Assembly: GCA_934617135.1 (NCBI GenBank)
Contig: CAKTUC010000026.1
Location: 1-17,539 of the forward strand
Direction of reading: 5' to 3'
DNA: 17,539 bases
Origin: an uncultured Collinsella sp.
GTDB lineage: Bacteria > Actinomycetota > Coriobacteriia > Coriobacteriales > Coriobacteriaceae
The notes beneath the pieces are model-generated. The model saw only the letters and a list, made by a program, of their open reading frames with translations, was not told where the DNA came from and ran no database searches. Positions 1-7,036 of the stretch are shown here, piece by piece. Each line of letters begins with the position of its first letter. Positions within the stretch are counted from its first letter, which is position 1. The translations under genes and the position numbers were made by a program.

Positions 1-167
1 TGCGGGGTCTTGGTGAGCACCTTGGCGGTCACCACGTGGTCGAAGGACTCGCCCACGGTGTCGATCGCCTCGACCTCGGTGCCGGTACGGATATATTCGT
101 CCGAAAGGGTCTTGGGATCCTCCGGAATATCGATCATGGTCTTGAGCCAGTCGTAAGAAACTCTCAC
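1..167 (-). CDS. pheT: Phenylalanine--tRNA ligase beta subunit, N-terminus (partial)
   Basis: This is the first 55 codons of the beta chain of the alpha2-beta2 phenylalanyl-tRNA synthetase, cut by the window edge. It begins with a GTG codon at 167-165, seven bases after a perfect AAGGAG ribosome binding site at 175-180. The product starts (M)RVSYDWLKTMIDIP, the typical PheT N-terminus, and continues into a GTEVEAI segment that leads into the tRNA-binding-like domain. It lies 45 bases after the pheS stop codon on the same strand, so the two subunits are almost certainly co-transcribed from the T-box-controlled promoter upstream of pheS. The N-terminal match and the pheS context make the identity secure. 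The catalytic-like core, B3/B4 editing domain and C-terminus lie outside the window. Confidence 0.93.
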   Translation of the reverse strand, partial: MRVSYDWLKTMIDIPEDPKTLSDEYIRTGTEVEAIDTVGESFDHVVTAKVLTKTP

Positions 168-212
168 TTGATTACTCCTTATGAGAAAGAAATGCCTGCT
201 AAAACGGGTGAT

Positions 213-1289
213 TTAGAACTGATTTAAGAATCTCATATCGCCCGTCATGAGAGTTCGCAGGTCGGGCAGGTCGTAGCGCAGGGCCGCGACGCGCTCGGCG
301 CCAATGCCAAAGGCGAAACCGGTGTACTTCTCGGGATCGATGCCGCAGTTGATGAGGACGTTGGGGTCGACCATGCCGCAGCCCAGGATCTCGATCCAGC
401 CGCTGTGCTTGCAGAAGTTGCAGCCCTTGCCGCCACACACGTGGCAGCTCACGTCAACCTCACAGCTCGGCTCGGTGAAGGGGAAGAAGTGCGGGCGGTA
501 ACGCGTCTTGCGATCCTCGCCAAACATGCACTTAACAAAGTAGTCGAGCGTGCCTTTCAGATCGCCGAAGGTGATGCCCTCGTCGACGACCAGGCCCTCG
601 ATCTGGTTGAACTGCGGCAGGTGGCAGGCGTCGGCCGTGTCGGGACGGTAGACGGTGCCCGGGCAGATCATGTAGATGGGCGGCTTCTGCGACTCCATGG
701 TATGGATCTGCACGCCCGAGGTCTGGGTGCGTAGCAGCACGTCAGACTCGCCGTGGGCGTGTGCCTCGGGGTGCGCGACGCTGCCGGGGTTGTTGTCGAC
801 CACGTAGAACGTGTCGCGGGCCGAGCGGCTCGGGTGATCCATGGGCGCGTTGAGCGCGGTGAAGTTATAGTAGGAGGTGTCGACCATGGGGCCGGACTCG
901 ACGGTATAGCCGATGCCACAGAAGATGTCCTCGGCCTCCTCGATGATCTGCTTGATCAGGTGCTGGTGACCGATCTGCGGACGGATGCCCGGCAGCGTGA
1001 TGTCGACGGCCTCGTGCTCGAGCGCGTGCTTGAGGGCGGCGGCCTTCATCTCGGTCGTGCGCTCGTCGAGCATGCCCTCGATCAGCTGGCGCATCTCGTT
1101 GGCGCGCTTGCCCATGACGGGGCGATCCTCGGGGGCGAGCTTGCCCATCATGCGCATCAGGCCGGTGATGCGACCCTTGCGGCCGAGCAGCTCAACGCGC
1201 GCAGCCTCGAGCTTGGCGGCGTCGTCGGCGCCTGCGACGAGCTCCTTGGCCTCTTCCTCGAGTTTGACCAGATCATCAATCAGACTCAT
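213..1289 (-). CDS. pheS: Phenylalanine--tRNA ligase alpha subunit
   Basis: This is the catalytic alpha chain (358 aa) of cytoplasmic class II phenylalanyl-tRNA synthetase, which charges tRNA-Phe with phenylalanine using ATP. The first ~85 residues are a charged helical segment expected to form the tRNA-binding coiled coil. The catalytic core follows, with the motif-2 region (LLRTQTSGVQ), a GTVYRPD segment, the phenylalanine-pocket region FFPFTEPS, and motif 3 near the end (GAERVAALRYDLPDLR). A four-cysteine CHVCGGKGCNFC segment sits between motifs 2 and 3, as in many PheS proteins. I chose the ATG at 1289-1287 because MSLIDDL is a normal PheS start and a purine-rich GGGAAG lies just upstream. 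A start at 1400 would add 37 residues translated from the T-box terminator and leader. pheT follows 45 bases downstream. Confidence 0.96.
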   Translation of the reverse strand: MSLIDDLVKLEEEAKELVAGADDAAKLEAARVELLGRKGRITGLMRMMGKLAPEDRPVMGKRANEMRQLIEGMLDERTTEMKAAALKHALEHEAVDITLPGIRPQIGHQHLIKQIIEEAEDIFCGIGYTVESGPMVDTSYYNFTALNAPMDHPSRSARDTFYVVDNNPGSVAHPEAHAHGESDVLLRTQTSGVQIHTMESQKPPIYMICPGTVYRPDTADACHLPQFNQIEGLVVDEGITFGDLKGTLDYFVKCMFGEDRKTRYRPHFFPFTEPSCEVDVSCHVCGGKGCNFCKHSGWIEILGCGMVDPNVLINCGIDPEKYTGFAFGIGAERVAALRYDLPDLRTLMTGDMRFLNQF

Positions 1290-1374
1290 GTCTTCCCTTT
1301 CGTCTCTCGCACGTCCACTTGCCGCGGCGGCCGGAGCCACGCGACGCTGCGGATGTGCGGCCCGGTTCGGTAAC

Positions 1375-1413
1375 AAAAAACCGCCCTCGGGCATGTGCAT
1401 TGCCCAAGGACGG
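1375..1413 (-). terminator. T-box regulated terminator of pheST
   Basis: On the minus strand CCGTCCTTGGGC pairs with GCCCGAGGGCGG around a short loop, followed directly by six T. It lies right after the T-box motif, so termination is expected when charged tRNA-Phe is plentiful and read-through when it is scarce. Confidence 0.88.
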
Positions 1414-1659
1414 TTGAATTCCGCGGTACCACCTTGTTTGACCCGGCGGATGTTTGGCCCGCCGTGCCCACTCTGCGCCCCTTGTCGCGAGGCTCACGGC
1501 TTCCCTACTGGGGCTTCGCCGCCGCTGGCCGCGCGCCCGTTGAGGTCGCTGCTCGGGAGTGAACGCTTGGCCCTTGCCACCGCAGGAAGGCTTGCAGCCC
1601 ATGACCTTCCCTCTCTTACCGGCGACGCGGCGGGCAAAACCCTCTCCGTCAACACATTG
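1375..1659 (-). promoter_or_regulatory. T-box leader (tRNA-Phe-sensing riboswitch) of pheST
   Basis: The 14-nt T-box motif AGGTGGTACCGCGG is exact on the minus strand at 1434-1421. It is followed at once by a GC-rich terminator hairpin (1413-1381) and a run of six T (1380-1375). The T-box core can pair with uncharged tRNA and with the 5' side of the terminator, giving the classic antiterminator/terminator switch. The 5' part (about 1650-1550) is stem-loop rich, as expected of Stem I. A TTC triplet at 1563-1561, followed by A and then CTCCC (which can pair with GGAG near the stem base), is the best specifier codon candidate. TTC is a Phe codon and matches the downstream gene. The T-box identity is firm, while the specifier position is my reading without folding software. 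Confidence 0.9.
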
Positions 1660-1665
1660 GGCTAT

Positions 1666-1674
1666 AGGATAGCA
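1666..1674 (-). promoter_or_regulatory. Extended -10 promoter for the pheST leader (predicted)
   Basis: The minus strand carries TGCTATCCT (1674-1666), an extended -10 element (TGn plus TATCCT). It would start transcription near 1659, just ahead of the T-box Stem I. No good -35 hexamer is visible at 16-18 bases, which is usual for extended -10 promoters. The position relative to the T-box supports it. Confidence 0.5.
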
Positions 1675-1792
1675 CATTCTGCGCAGCGCTTGCCGCGTTC
1701 CGTTTTGTTCGCGCTGGGTACAAGGCAGGTAACTGTGCAAACCGGCCGCGCCGCCGCGTGCGACGGGCGGCCCGCGAGATCAAGGATATGGT

Positions 1793-3367
1793 ATGGGAAA
1801 GAAGCTCGATAAGAAGGCCAAGGCCGCCGTGGCAAAAGCCGCCAAGGGCATCAAGGCCGAGAAGGCCGTCAAGAAGTTCCGCAAGCTCGAGAGCAAGCTG
1901 TGGACCCGCGAGTATCTGCTCAAGATTGCCGAGTTCGATGGCGCGACCATCGCCCCCGCCAACGGTGCCGCCGCCCGCGCCGATGCCATGGGCACGCTCG
2001 CCGGCGAGCATCACAAGCTCCTGACCAGCGAAAAGTCCGTTGAGCTTGTGCGTTCGCTGGCACGCGAGACTGTCGCCGGCGGCAAGATCGACGACCCGCA
2101 GCTGCTCGACGAGATTCGCGTGCTCGGTCGCGACCAGCGGGAGGCCAGTGCCATCCCCACCGAGGAGGCCGAGGCCTGGACCAGGCTCACCTGCGAGGCC
2201 GACGCCGTGTGGCACAAGGCCAAGGCGACCAACGACTGGGCGAGCTTTGAGCCCTATGTGGACAGAATCGTCGGACAGCTTAAGCATCAGGCCGAGCTCA
2301 TGGACCCCCAGCGCGACCCGTACGATGTTTGGCTCGACCAGTATGAGCGCGGCCTTTCCACCGAGAGCTTCGACGCATTTTGCAACGAGGTCAAGGCCAC
2401 GGTCGTGCCGCTCGTGCACGCCATCGGCGAGCGCGGCCAGCAGCCGGCTGCCGACTTTTTGCACGCCCATGTGCCCGAGGCCGCCCAGCGTGCCATGAGC
2501 TTTGACCTTATGAAGCTTGTGGGCCTGGACCTGGACGACACCACGCTCGCCTTTACCGAGCATCCGTTTAGCGAGGGCTTCTCGGTGGGCGACGCGCGCA
2601 TCGCCACGCACATCTATGAGGACGATTGCATCTCCAACGTCTTCAGCATCATCCACGAGGCCGGCCACGCCATGTACGAGCTGGGCGTGAACCCCGCCTA
2701 TGCGCGCACGTGCCTGGAGGGCGGTACCTCCATGGGCATCCACGAGAGCCAGAGCCGCTTCTTTGAGAACACCGTGGGCCGCAGCCGCGCCTTTATGGGA
2801 CCGCTACTCGAGGTGCTGCGCCGTCACGCGCCCGAGGTCTACGGTGACGTTGACGAGGACACGCTCTACCGCGCCGTGAACATCGCGCAGCCGTCGCTGA
2901 TTCGCACCGAGGCCGACGAGCTCACCTATCCGCTGCACGTTATGGTGCGCTACGAGATCGAGCGCATGCTGTTTGCCGGCGAGGCCACGGCCAAGGATAT
3001 CCCCGCGCTCTGGAACCGCTTTATGGACGAGTACCTGGGCATTCCGGTTCCCGACGACACGCGCGGCTGCCTGCAGGATACGCACTGGAGCGGCGGCTCG
3101 TTTGGCTACTTCCCCACCTATGCGCTGGGCAGCGCCTACGATGCCATGTTTGTTCCTGCCATGTGCCGCGACGGCGTCGACCTTACCGGCGCCTGCGCGA
3201 GCGGCGACCTGGCGCCCGTCCGTGCCTGGTTGGGCGAGCACATTTGGCAGTGGGGCCGCGCCAAGGACGCGCCGGAGCTCATCAAGGGCGCTTGCGGCAT
3301 GGACTTTGACGCCCGCTACTACTGCAGCTACCTGCAGGACAAGTTCACCACGCTGTACGAGCTGTAG
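1793..3367 (+). CDS. M32-family metallocarboxypeptidase (carboxypeptidase Taq type)
   Basis: This is a cytosolic zinc metallocarboxypeptidase (524 aa, near the usual ~500) that removes C-terminal amino acids from peptides, probably in peptide turnover. The family motifs appear in order: HPF at 257-259, a DxR motif at 267-269, the zinc site HEAGH at 288-292, HESQSR at 317-322 (E318 is the third zinc ligand, 30 residues after the first His as in archaeal M32 enzymes), IRTEAD at 370-375 and GCLQDTHW at 425-432. The ATG at 1793 follows AAGGAT at 1782-1787. The first ~30 residues form a Lys/Ala-rich extension that is unusual for the family. Reading the DxRxT motif as DARIA, its Thr is replaced by Ala. 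It is the only large plus-strand gene, divergent from pheS, and ends in its own terminator. Confidence 0.94.
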   Translation: MGKKLDKKAKAAVAKAAKGIKAEKAVKKFRKLESKLWTREYLLKIAEFDGATIAPANGAAARADAMGTLAGEHHKLLTSEKSVELVRSLARETVAGGKIDDPQLLDEIRVLGRDQREASAIPTEEAEAWTRLTCEADAVWHKAKATNDWASFEPYVDRIVGQLKHQAELMDPQRDPYDVWLDQYERGLSTESFDAFCNEVKATVVPLVHAIGERGQQPAADFLHAHVPEAAQRAMSFDLMKLVGLDLDDTTLAFTEHPFSEGFSVGDARIATHIYEDDCISNVFSIIHEAGHAMYELGVNPAYARTCLEGGTSMGIHESQSRFFENTVGRSRAFMGPLLEVLRRHAPEVYGDVDEDTLYRAVNIAQPSLIRTEADELTYPLHVMVRYEIERMLFAGEATAKDIPALWNRFMDEYLGIPVPDDTRGCLQDTHWSGGSFGYFPTYALGSAYDAMFVPAMCRDGVDLTGACASGDLAPVRAWLGEHIWQWGRAKDAPELIKGACGMDFDARYYCSYLQDKFTTLYEL

Positions 3368-3390
3368 AACACAACCGAAACGCCAACACA

Positions 3391-3430
3391 AAGGGGGCGC
3401 CGCGGATTGGTTCCGCGGCGCCCCCTTTCT
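3391..3430 (+). terminator. Intrinsic terminator of the M32 carboxypeptidase gene
   Basis: A perfect 15-bp stem, AAGGGGGCGCCGCGG (3391-3405) with its complement at 3413-3427 around a 7-nt loop, ends in TTTCT. It begins 24 bases after the stop codon. The stem is strong and the T-tract is short. Confidence 0.85.
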
Positions 3431-3436
3431 CCACCT

Positions 3437-3475
3437 AGTCATTGGGGACGTTCTTAAACGACTAGTCGTTTGGGA
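3437..3475. repeat. Direct repeat pair and perfect 16-bp palindrome
   Basis: CTAGTCATTGGGGAC and CTAGTCGTTTGGGAC occur as imperfect direct repeats about 26 bases apart. The perfect palindrome AAACGACTAGTCGTTT (3456-3471) spans the start of the second copy. The GGGGACGTTCTT string resembles REP-type sequences that accompany Y1/RAYT transposases, but no transposase is in this window. Confidence 0.6.
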
Positions 3476-3504
3476 CACCCTTTGTCAGCCAGAAACCCGG
3501 CACA

Positions 3505-3572
3505 TAGGGACGTTCCTTTTCTGCCGGCAGTTAGGGACGTTCCTTTTCTGCCGGCACAAAAGGAACGTCCCC
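3505..3572. repeat. Two direct copies and one inverted copy of a GGGACGTTCC REP-like repeat
   Basis: A 25-bp unit that begins TAGGGACGTTCC and ends GCCGGCA is present twice without mismatch, at 3505-3529 and 3532-3556. An inverted copy (AAAAGGAACGTCCCC) follows at 3558-3572. The second copy and the inverted copy form a perfect 14-bp stem (3534-3547 with 3558-3571) around a 10-nt loop. This arrangement of direct plus inverted units is typical of REP/BIME-like non-autonomous elements. Confidence 0.7.
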
Positions 3573-3606
3573 AAGTGCCATGCTGATGTTTTGGCAACGT
3601 CAGCGA

Positions 3607-3705
3607 AAACGACCCTAAGCGAGCAAGGTGACGTGAAATGAAAGGGCGCTGACCTTCTGGTCGCGCCCTTGAAATTGAACGTCAGATTGCCGCTTAGGGC
3701 CGTTT
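3607..3705. other. Long nested hairpin, possible structured RNA or MITE relic
   Basis: Complementary blocks pair in nested order across 99 bases: AAACG (3607-3611)/CGTTT (3701-3705), CCCTAAGCG (3613-3621)/CGCTTAGGG (3691-3699), GCAA (3623-3626)/TTGC (3687-3690), GACGT (3630-3634)/ACGTC (3679-3683), AAGGGCGC (3642-3649)/GCGCCCTT (3663-3670) and GACC/GGTC at the tip. On the minus strand the inner stem is followed by TTTCATTT, so it may also terminate glmM transcription. No ORF uses this stretch. Confidence 0.6.
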
Positions 3706-3718
3706 GCAGCGTCGACTC

Positions 3719-3746
3719 GTTACGCGGTTTGGTAAAACCGCGTAAC
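3719..3746 (-). terminator. Hairpin overlapping the glmM stop codon
   Basis: A perfect 12-bp stem (GTTACGCGGTTT with AAACCGCGTAAC) around a 4-nt loop begins at the last base of the glmM TAG codon. It is strong but has no T-run after it, so it may protect the 3' end or act together with the hairpin at 3642-3670. The terminator role is inferred. Confidence 0.45.
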
Positions 3747-5077
3747 TACAAGGCCTCCAACGCGGCGGCGATGCGCTTCATGGCGGCGTTGGCTGCTGCT
3801 TGGTCGGGGGCTTCGGCCAGCACGCGGATCACCGACTCGGTTCCGCTCTTGCGCACGAGTACGCGGCCCTCGCCTGCCAGCGAAGCCTCAGCCTCGGCGA
3901 TGGCGTTCTGCACGCCCATGCTGTCGAGCGCGGCGTCCTTGTCCGCAACGCGCACGGCCACCTGCGCCTGCGGCAGCAGCTTGCACGGCGCCGTGAGCTG
4001 CGAGAGCGTCTCGCGCTCGGCACGGATCACTTCCATCACGCGCAGCGAAGTCATGATGCCGTCGCCCGTGCGCTCGATATCGCCAAAGATCGTGTGGCCC
4101 GTCTGCTCGCCGCCCAGGCTGTAACCGCCCTCGCGCATCTTGGCATACACATGGCGGTCGCCCACGCCGCTGGTCACGGCGCTCAGACCGGCAAGTTCCA
4201 GCGACTTGATCAGGCCAAAGTTGCTGGCGATCGTCGGCACCACGGTACCGCCCGAAAGGCGACCGTGCTTGTTCAGGTACACGCCGCACACGTACAGGAT
4301 CTGGTCGCCGTCGACCACGCGACCGCGCTCGTCCACTGCCAGGCAGCGGTCGGCATCGCCATCGTAGGCAAAGCCCACGTCCAGGCCCTGCTCCACCACG
4401 TGGCGCTGTAGGCGCTCCATATGCGTGGAACCGCAGTCGACGTTGATGTTGAAGCCATCGGGCGCGGCGTTGATCACGCGCACGTCGGCGCCCAGCGCGT
4501 CGAACACCGGCTTGGCCACCGAGGACGCCGAGCCGTTGGCGCAGTCCAGGCCGATCTTGACGCCCTGCAGCGAAAAGTTCGCGCTTGCGATGAGCGAGGC
4601 AATGTAGCGGTTGCGGCCCTGCATGTAGTCCACCGTAGCGCCAATGTGGTTGCCCGTGGCCAGCGGCACCTCGGTCTTGCCATCGATGTAATCCTCGATG
4701 AGTTCCAGCACGTCCTCGTCCATTTTAAAGCCGTCGCTGTTGACGAGTTTAATGCCGTTATCGCAAAACGGGTTGTGGCTCGCGCTGATCATGATGCCGC
4801 AATCGAAGCAGCCCTCCACGGTCTGGTGCGCCACGCCCGGCGTCGGGATCACGTGCAGCATGTAGGCGTCCGCACCGCTCGCGACCAGGCCGCTCACCAG
4901 CGCCGCCTCGAACATGTAGCTCGAACGACGCGTGTCCTTGCCCACAATCACGCGGGCCTTAGCACTGCGATTGGCGCCGTAATACCAACCCACAAAGCGG
5001 CCGATCTTGTACGCATGCTCCACGGTCAGTCCAACGTTGGCCTCGCCGCGAAAGCCGTCGGTGCCAAAGTACTTCAT
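3746..5077 (-). CDS. glmM: Phosphoglucosamine mutase
   Basis: GlmM interconverts glucosamine-6-phosphate and glucosamine-1-phosphate, the step before UDP-GlcNAc synthesis for peptidoglycan. The 443-aa length is normal. All four alpha-D-phosphohexomutase motifs are present: the phosphoserine loop ISASHNP with S100, the metal-binding DGDADRC at 239-245, the sugar-binding GGEQTGH at 322-328 (the EQTGH form favours GlmM over glucose/mannose mutases), and the phosphate-binding RKSGTES at 409-415. The N-terminus MKYFGTDGFRG is diagnostic. The ATG at 5077-5075 is preceded by GAGAGGA. It lies 81 bases after the EamA transporter gene on the same strand and could be co-transcribed, although a GC-rich inverted repeat sits between them. 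Confidence 0.95.
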   Translation of the reverse strand: MKYFGTDGFRGEANVGLTVEHAYKIGRFVGWYYGANRSAKARVIVGKDTRRSSYMFEAALVSGLVASGADAYMLHVIPTPGVAHQTVEGCFDCGIMISASHNPFCDNGIKLVNSDGFKMDEDVLELIEDYIDGKTEVPLATGNHIGATVDYMQGRNRYIASLIASANFSLQGVKIGLDCANGSASSVAKPVFDALGADVRVINAAPDGFNINVDCGSTHMERLQRHVVEQGLDVGFAYDGDADRCLAVDERGRVVDGDQILYVCGVYLNKHGRLSGGTVVPTIASNFGLIKSLELAGLSAVTSGVGDRHVYAKMREGGYSLGGEQTGHTIFGDIERTGDGIMTSLRVMEVIRAERETLSQLTAPCKLLPQAQVAVRVADKDAALDSMGVQNAIAEAEASLAGEGRVLVRKSGTESVIRVLAEAPDQAAANAAMKRIAAALEAL

Positions 5078-5158
5078 AAGAGGTCCTCTCTATAGACAAA
5101 GGCGCGCCGCCAAAGCAACGCGCCGCCAGCTCATTATCCTTTAAAGCAACCGCAGGGG

Positions 5159-6181
5159 CTATACCGTCAGGAACATCATCACGATGATCATGGCAAAGCC
5201 GATCAGGTCGGTCGGCAAAAATACCGTGCCCAGCATAACCGCGCTGGTAATAGTTGCCGAAACCGGCTCCACGGTTCCGATCAGGCTCGCGCGCACCGAA
5301 CCGATGTCCTTAACGCCCTGCATATAGAGCATGTAGGCCAAGAACGAGCCCACGATCACAAACACCGCGAGCGCCTCGATACCAGCAGCGTCGAGCGCCG
5401 GCATATGAGCCCACGGCTGAACCACGGCACACGAAACCACGCCCGCCGTGAGCATGGCAGAGCCCGTAACGATAGGGCTGCCGTATTCGGGGAGAATCTT
5501 GGCCGGAATCACCGCCATGCAGGTGGCGCTGACCGCGCACATAAGGCCCGCGACCAGGCCGAGCGGCGAGATGCTCAGGCTGGTGGGGTCGCCGCCAGTT
5601 GCGATCAAAAACGTACCGCCCAGAGCCAGGCCGATGCCGATGACCTCGCGCGGACGCGGCATACGGCGATCGATGACGCAGGTGTATCCCATGATGATGA
5701 CCAGCTGCAGGCATTGGAGCACCGTCGCGGTTCCGGCATTGGTCAGGCGAACGGCCGAAAGATAGCAAAACTGATTGAACAGCAGACCAAAGGCGGTAAA
5801 GAGCAGCAGCTGTTTGCGGTCGGCGGGCGTGGTCCAGAGCTTGACCAGGCGCGCGCGATCGCGCGTGACGACCACGAGCATAAACAGCAGGCCGGCGAGA
5901 ATCTGGCGCACGCTCATGAGCCACAGGGTATCGACGTGGTAGGTATCGAACAGAAAGCTCGCGCTGGTACCCGAGAAGCCCCAAAACGAACCACCCACCA
6001 GCGTGGCCAGAACGCCCGTGATCATCTTGCGCGTCGAGGCGCTGTTCAGGCGGTCGCGCCACGCGCGGCGCGTGCTGCGGCTCAGCTCGTCGGTCCCCTC
6101 CGGAACGACAAAATCGGACGCCGCCGTCATCGGCACCGAAGCCTTTTCATGGGCATGCTGGACCGAGCGCTCCTGTTTCAT
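5159..6181 (-). CDS. EamA/DMT-family transporter
   Basis: This is a predicted 340-aa inner-membrane carrier of the drug/metabolite transporter superfamily with two EamA repeats. A polar, charged N-terminal tail of about 50 residues precedes about ten hydrophobic segments, beginning with MITGVLATLVGGSFWGFSG near residue 53 and ending at the extreme C-terminus (MIIVMMFLTV). The GTVEPVSATITSAVMLG segment near the end is the characteristic EamA loop and helix. The substrate cannot be read from sequence; relatives export amino acids or other metabolites. The ATG at 6181-6179 follows a strong GGGGGAG site. The N-terminal tail is longer than in most family members and may be regulatory, although an internal methionine (M18 or M53) could be the true start. 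It precedes glmM on the same strand. Confidence 0.88.
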   Translation of the reverse strand: MKQERSVQHAHEKASVPMTAASDFVVPEGTDELSRSTRRAWRDRLNSASTRKMITGVLATLVGGSFWGFSGTSASFLFDTYHVDTLWLMSVRQILAGLLFMLVVVTRDRARLVKLWTTPADRKQLLLFTAFGLLFNQFCYLSAVRLTNAGTATVLQCLQLVIIMGYTCVIDRRMPRPREVIGIGLALGGTFLIATGGDPTSLSISPLGLVAGLMCAVSATCMAVIPAKILPEYGSPIVTGSAMLTAGVVSCAVVQPWAHMPALDAAGIEALAVFVIVGSFLAYMLYMQGVKDIGSVRASLIGTVEPVSATITSAVMLGTVFLPTDLIGFAMIIVMMFLTV

Positions 6182-6298
6182 TCCACTCCCCCGAAATCAA
6201 TTGCCAACAAAGCGCTCAAACTGTAGCACGACTATTGGTATGAAAAAGCAGATGATGCGGAACATCTACGAGCGTCCAAATTGTGGGGACGAAAGGCG

Positions 6299-6313
6299 CG
6301 GCGAGCTACGCCG
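6299..6313 (-). terminator. Weak hairpin after the fibre/ATPase gene cluster
   Basis: CGGCG-AGCTA-CGCCG, just after the last gene of the cluster, forms a 5-bp stem, and a CTTTCG stretch follows on the minus strand. It is the only terminator-like structure between the cluster and the EamA gene. It is weak, so read-through is possible. Confidence 0.3.
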
Positions 6314-6319
6314 AGCGGT

Positions 6320-7036
6320 CTAATTGTCCGAGGCGTTGGGGTCGGTAAGGTCGCCCTCGGCGCCAGCGTCGTCGGAGTCGCCCTCGTCGGCGGAATCGTC
6401 GTCGCCGTCGTCACCGGCGCCGTTCTGCTCCTGCTCGCGGCGACGTTTTTCGCGAATCTGCTCCACGGCAGCACGCAGGGCGGCCTCGTCCTCGGCACGC
6501 GCCACGTCTTGCGTGGTCTTGACCATATGGCGAATCTCGAGCACCAGCAGCACGATCAGCGGCACCACGATAAGCGGGAAGAACAGCAGCGGATTGGTGA
6601 GCAGCGACACCACCACGCCCAGGCCTGCCGAGACAAAGACCACGCGGCCCACCACATCTGCGGCGGGCACGGGCGCGGCGTCCTCGACCGGATTGGCATC
6701 GCCCTTGGTGTGGTAGGCCGGCGAGCCGTCGGGCGCGGCTTCCACAGATACGATGCGGTGCGTGTTGAGCGAACCCTCCAGCGCGTCATCGGACGAATGG
6801 AATGTGATGATATCGCCCACCTGGTAGGCCTGGCTGTTGTCGGTATCGACGACGATAAACGAGTGCACGGGAATCGCCGGCTCCATCGAGCCGGTCAGCG
6901 TGCGCATAAAGCCGTAGCCCATGATGGTGGGAATCTCGCCGGCGGGCGTGAACACCGTGCGCAGCAGCACCACAAAGGCGACGAGGATCACCACGGTCGC
7001 CAGTACGTTGATCACGCGGAGCACGTGCTTCGTCAC
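6320..7036 (-). CDS. SipW-type signal peptidase I (second copy in cluster)
   Basis: This is a membrane signal peptidase of the SipW/Sec11 (ER-archaeal) type, 238 aa. The catalytic serine is S50 in LTGSMEP, the general base is a histidine (H93 in NTHRI) instead of the bacterial lysine, and the acidic residue is D113 in TKGDAN. Hydrophobic segments lie at about 8-27 and 147-167. A cytoplasmic tail of ~70 residues follows, first basic-helical and then very acidic (Asp/Glu/Gly-rich from ~207). Translation starts at GTG 7036-7034, which overlaps the TGA of the upstream DUF2357 gene by 4 bases (GTGA). AAAGGA within that gene is the ribosome binding site, so the two are coupled. Context says it processes the SipW-type substrates of this cluster. 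It differs clearly in sequence from the other peptidase (11057-11806). Confidence 0.85.
   Translation of the reverse strand: MTKHVLRVINVLATVVILVAFVVLLRTVFTPAGEIPTIMGYGFMRTLTGSMEPAIPVHSFIVVDTDNSQAYQVGDIITFHSSDDALEGSLNTHRIVSVEAAPDGSPAYHTKGDANPVEDAAPVPAADVVGRVVFVSAGLGVVVSLLTNPLLFFPLIVVPLIVLLVLEIRHMVKTTQDVARAEDEAALRAAVEQIREKRRREQEQNGAGDDGDDDSADEGDSDDAGAEGDLTDPNASDN

Larger units (their letters stand above)
3368..3745. other. Gene-free interval between M32 carboxypeptidase and glmM
   Basis: This convergent intergenic stretch holds no credible ORF. It contains the carboxypeptidase terminator, the GGGACGTTCC repeats, the long nested hairpin and the glmM end hairpin, each listed separately. Bases 3573-3606 show nothing further. 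Confidence 0.7.

Noticed and set aside
1290..1400. Longer pheS start at 1400
   Set aside because: It would translate the T-box terminator region; the start at 1289 matches PheS N-termini.
1649..2743. Minus-strand open frame of 364 codons antisense to the M32 carboxypeptidase
   Set aside because: The plus strand carries all M32 motifs; the antisense product has no recognisable motif and runs into the T-box leader region.
3437..3572. CRISPR array
   Set aside because: Only two spaced direct copies with a 2-base gap and one inverted copy; no regular spacers and no cas genes.
5089..5117. TTGCTT-18-TATAGA as a glmM promoter
   Set aside because: Transcription would begin only about five bases before the start codon, cutting off the visible ribosome binding site, so I do not list it.
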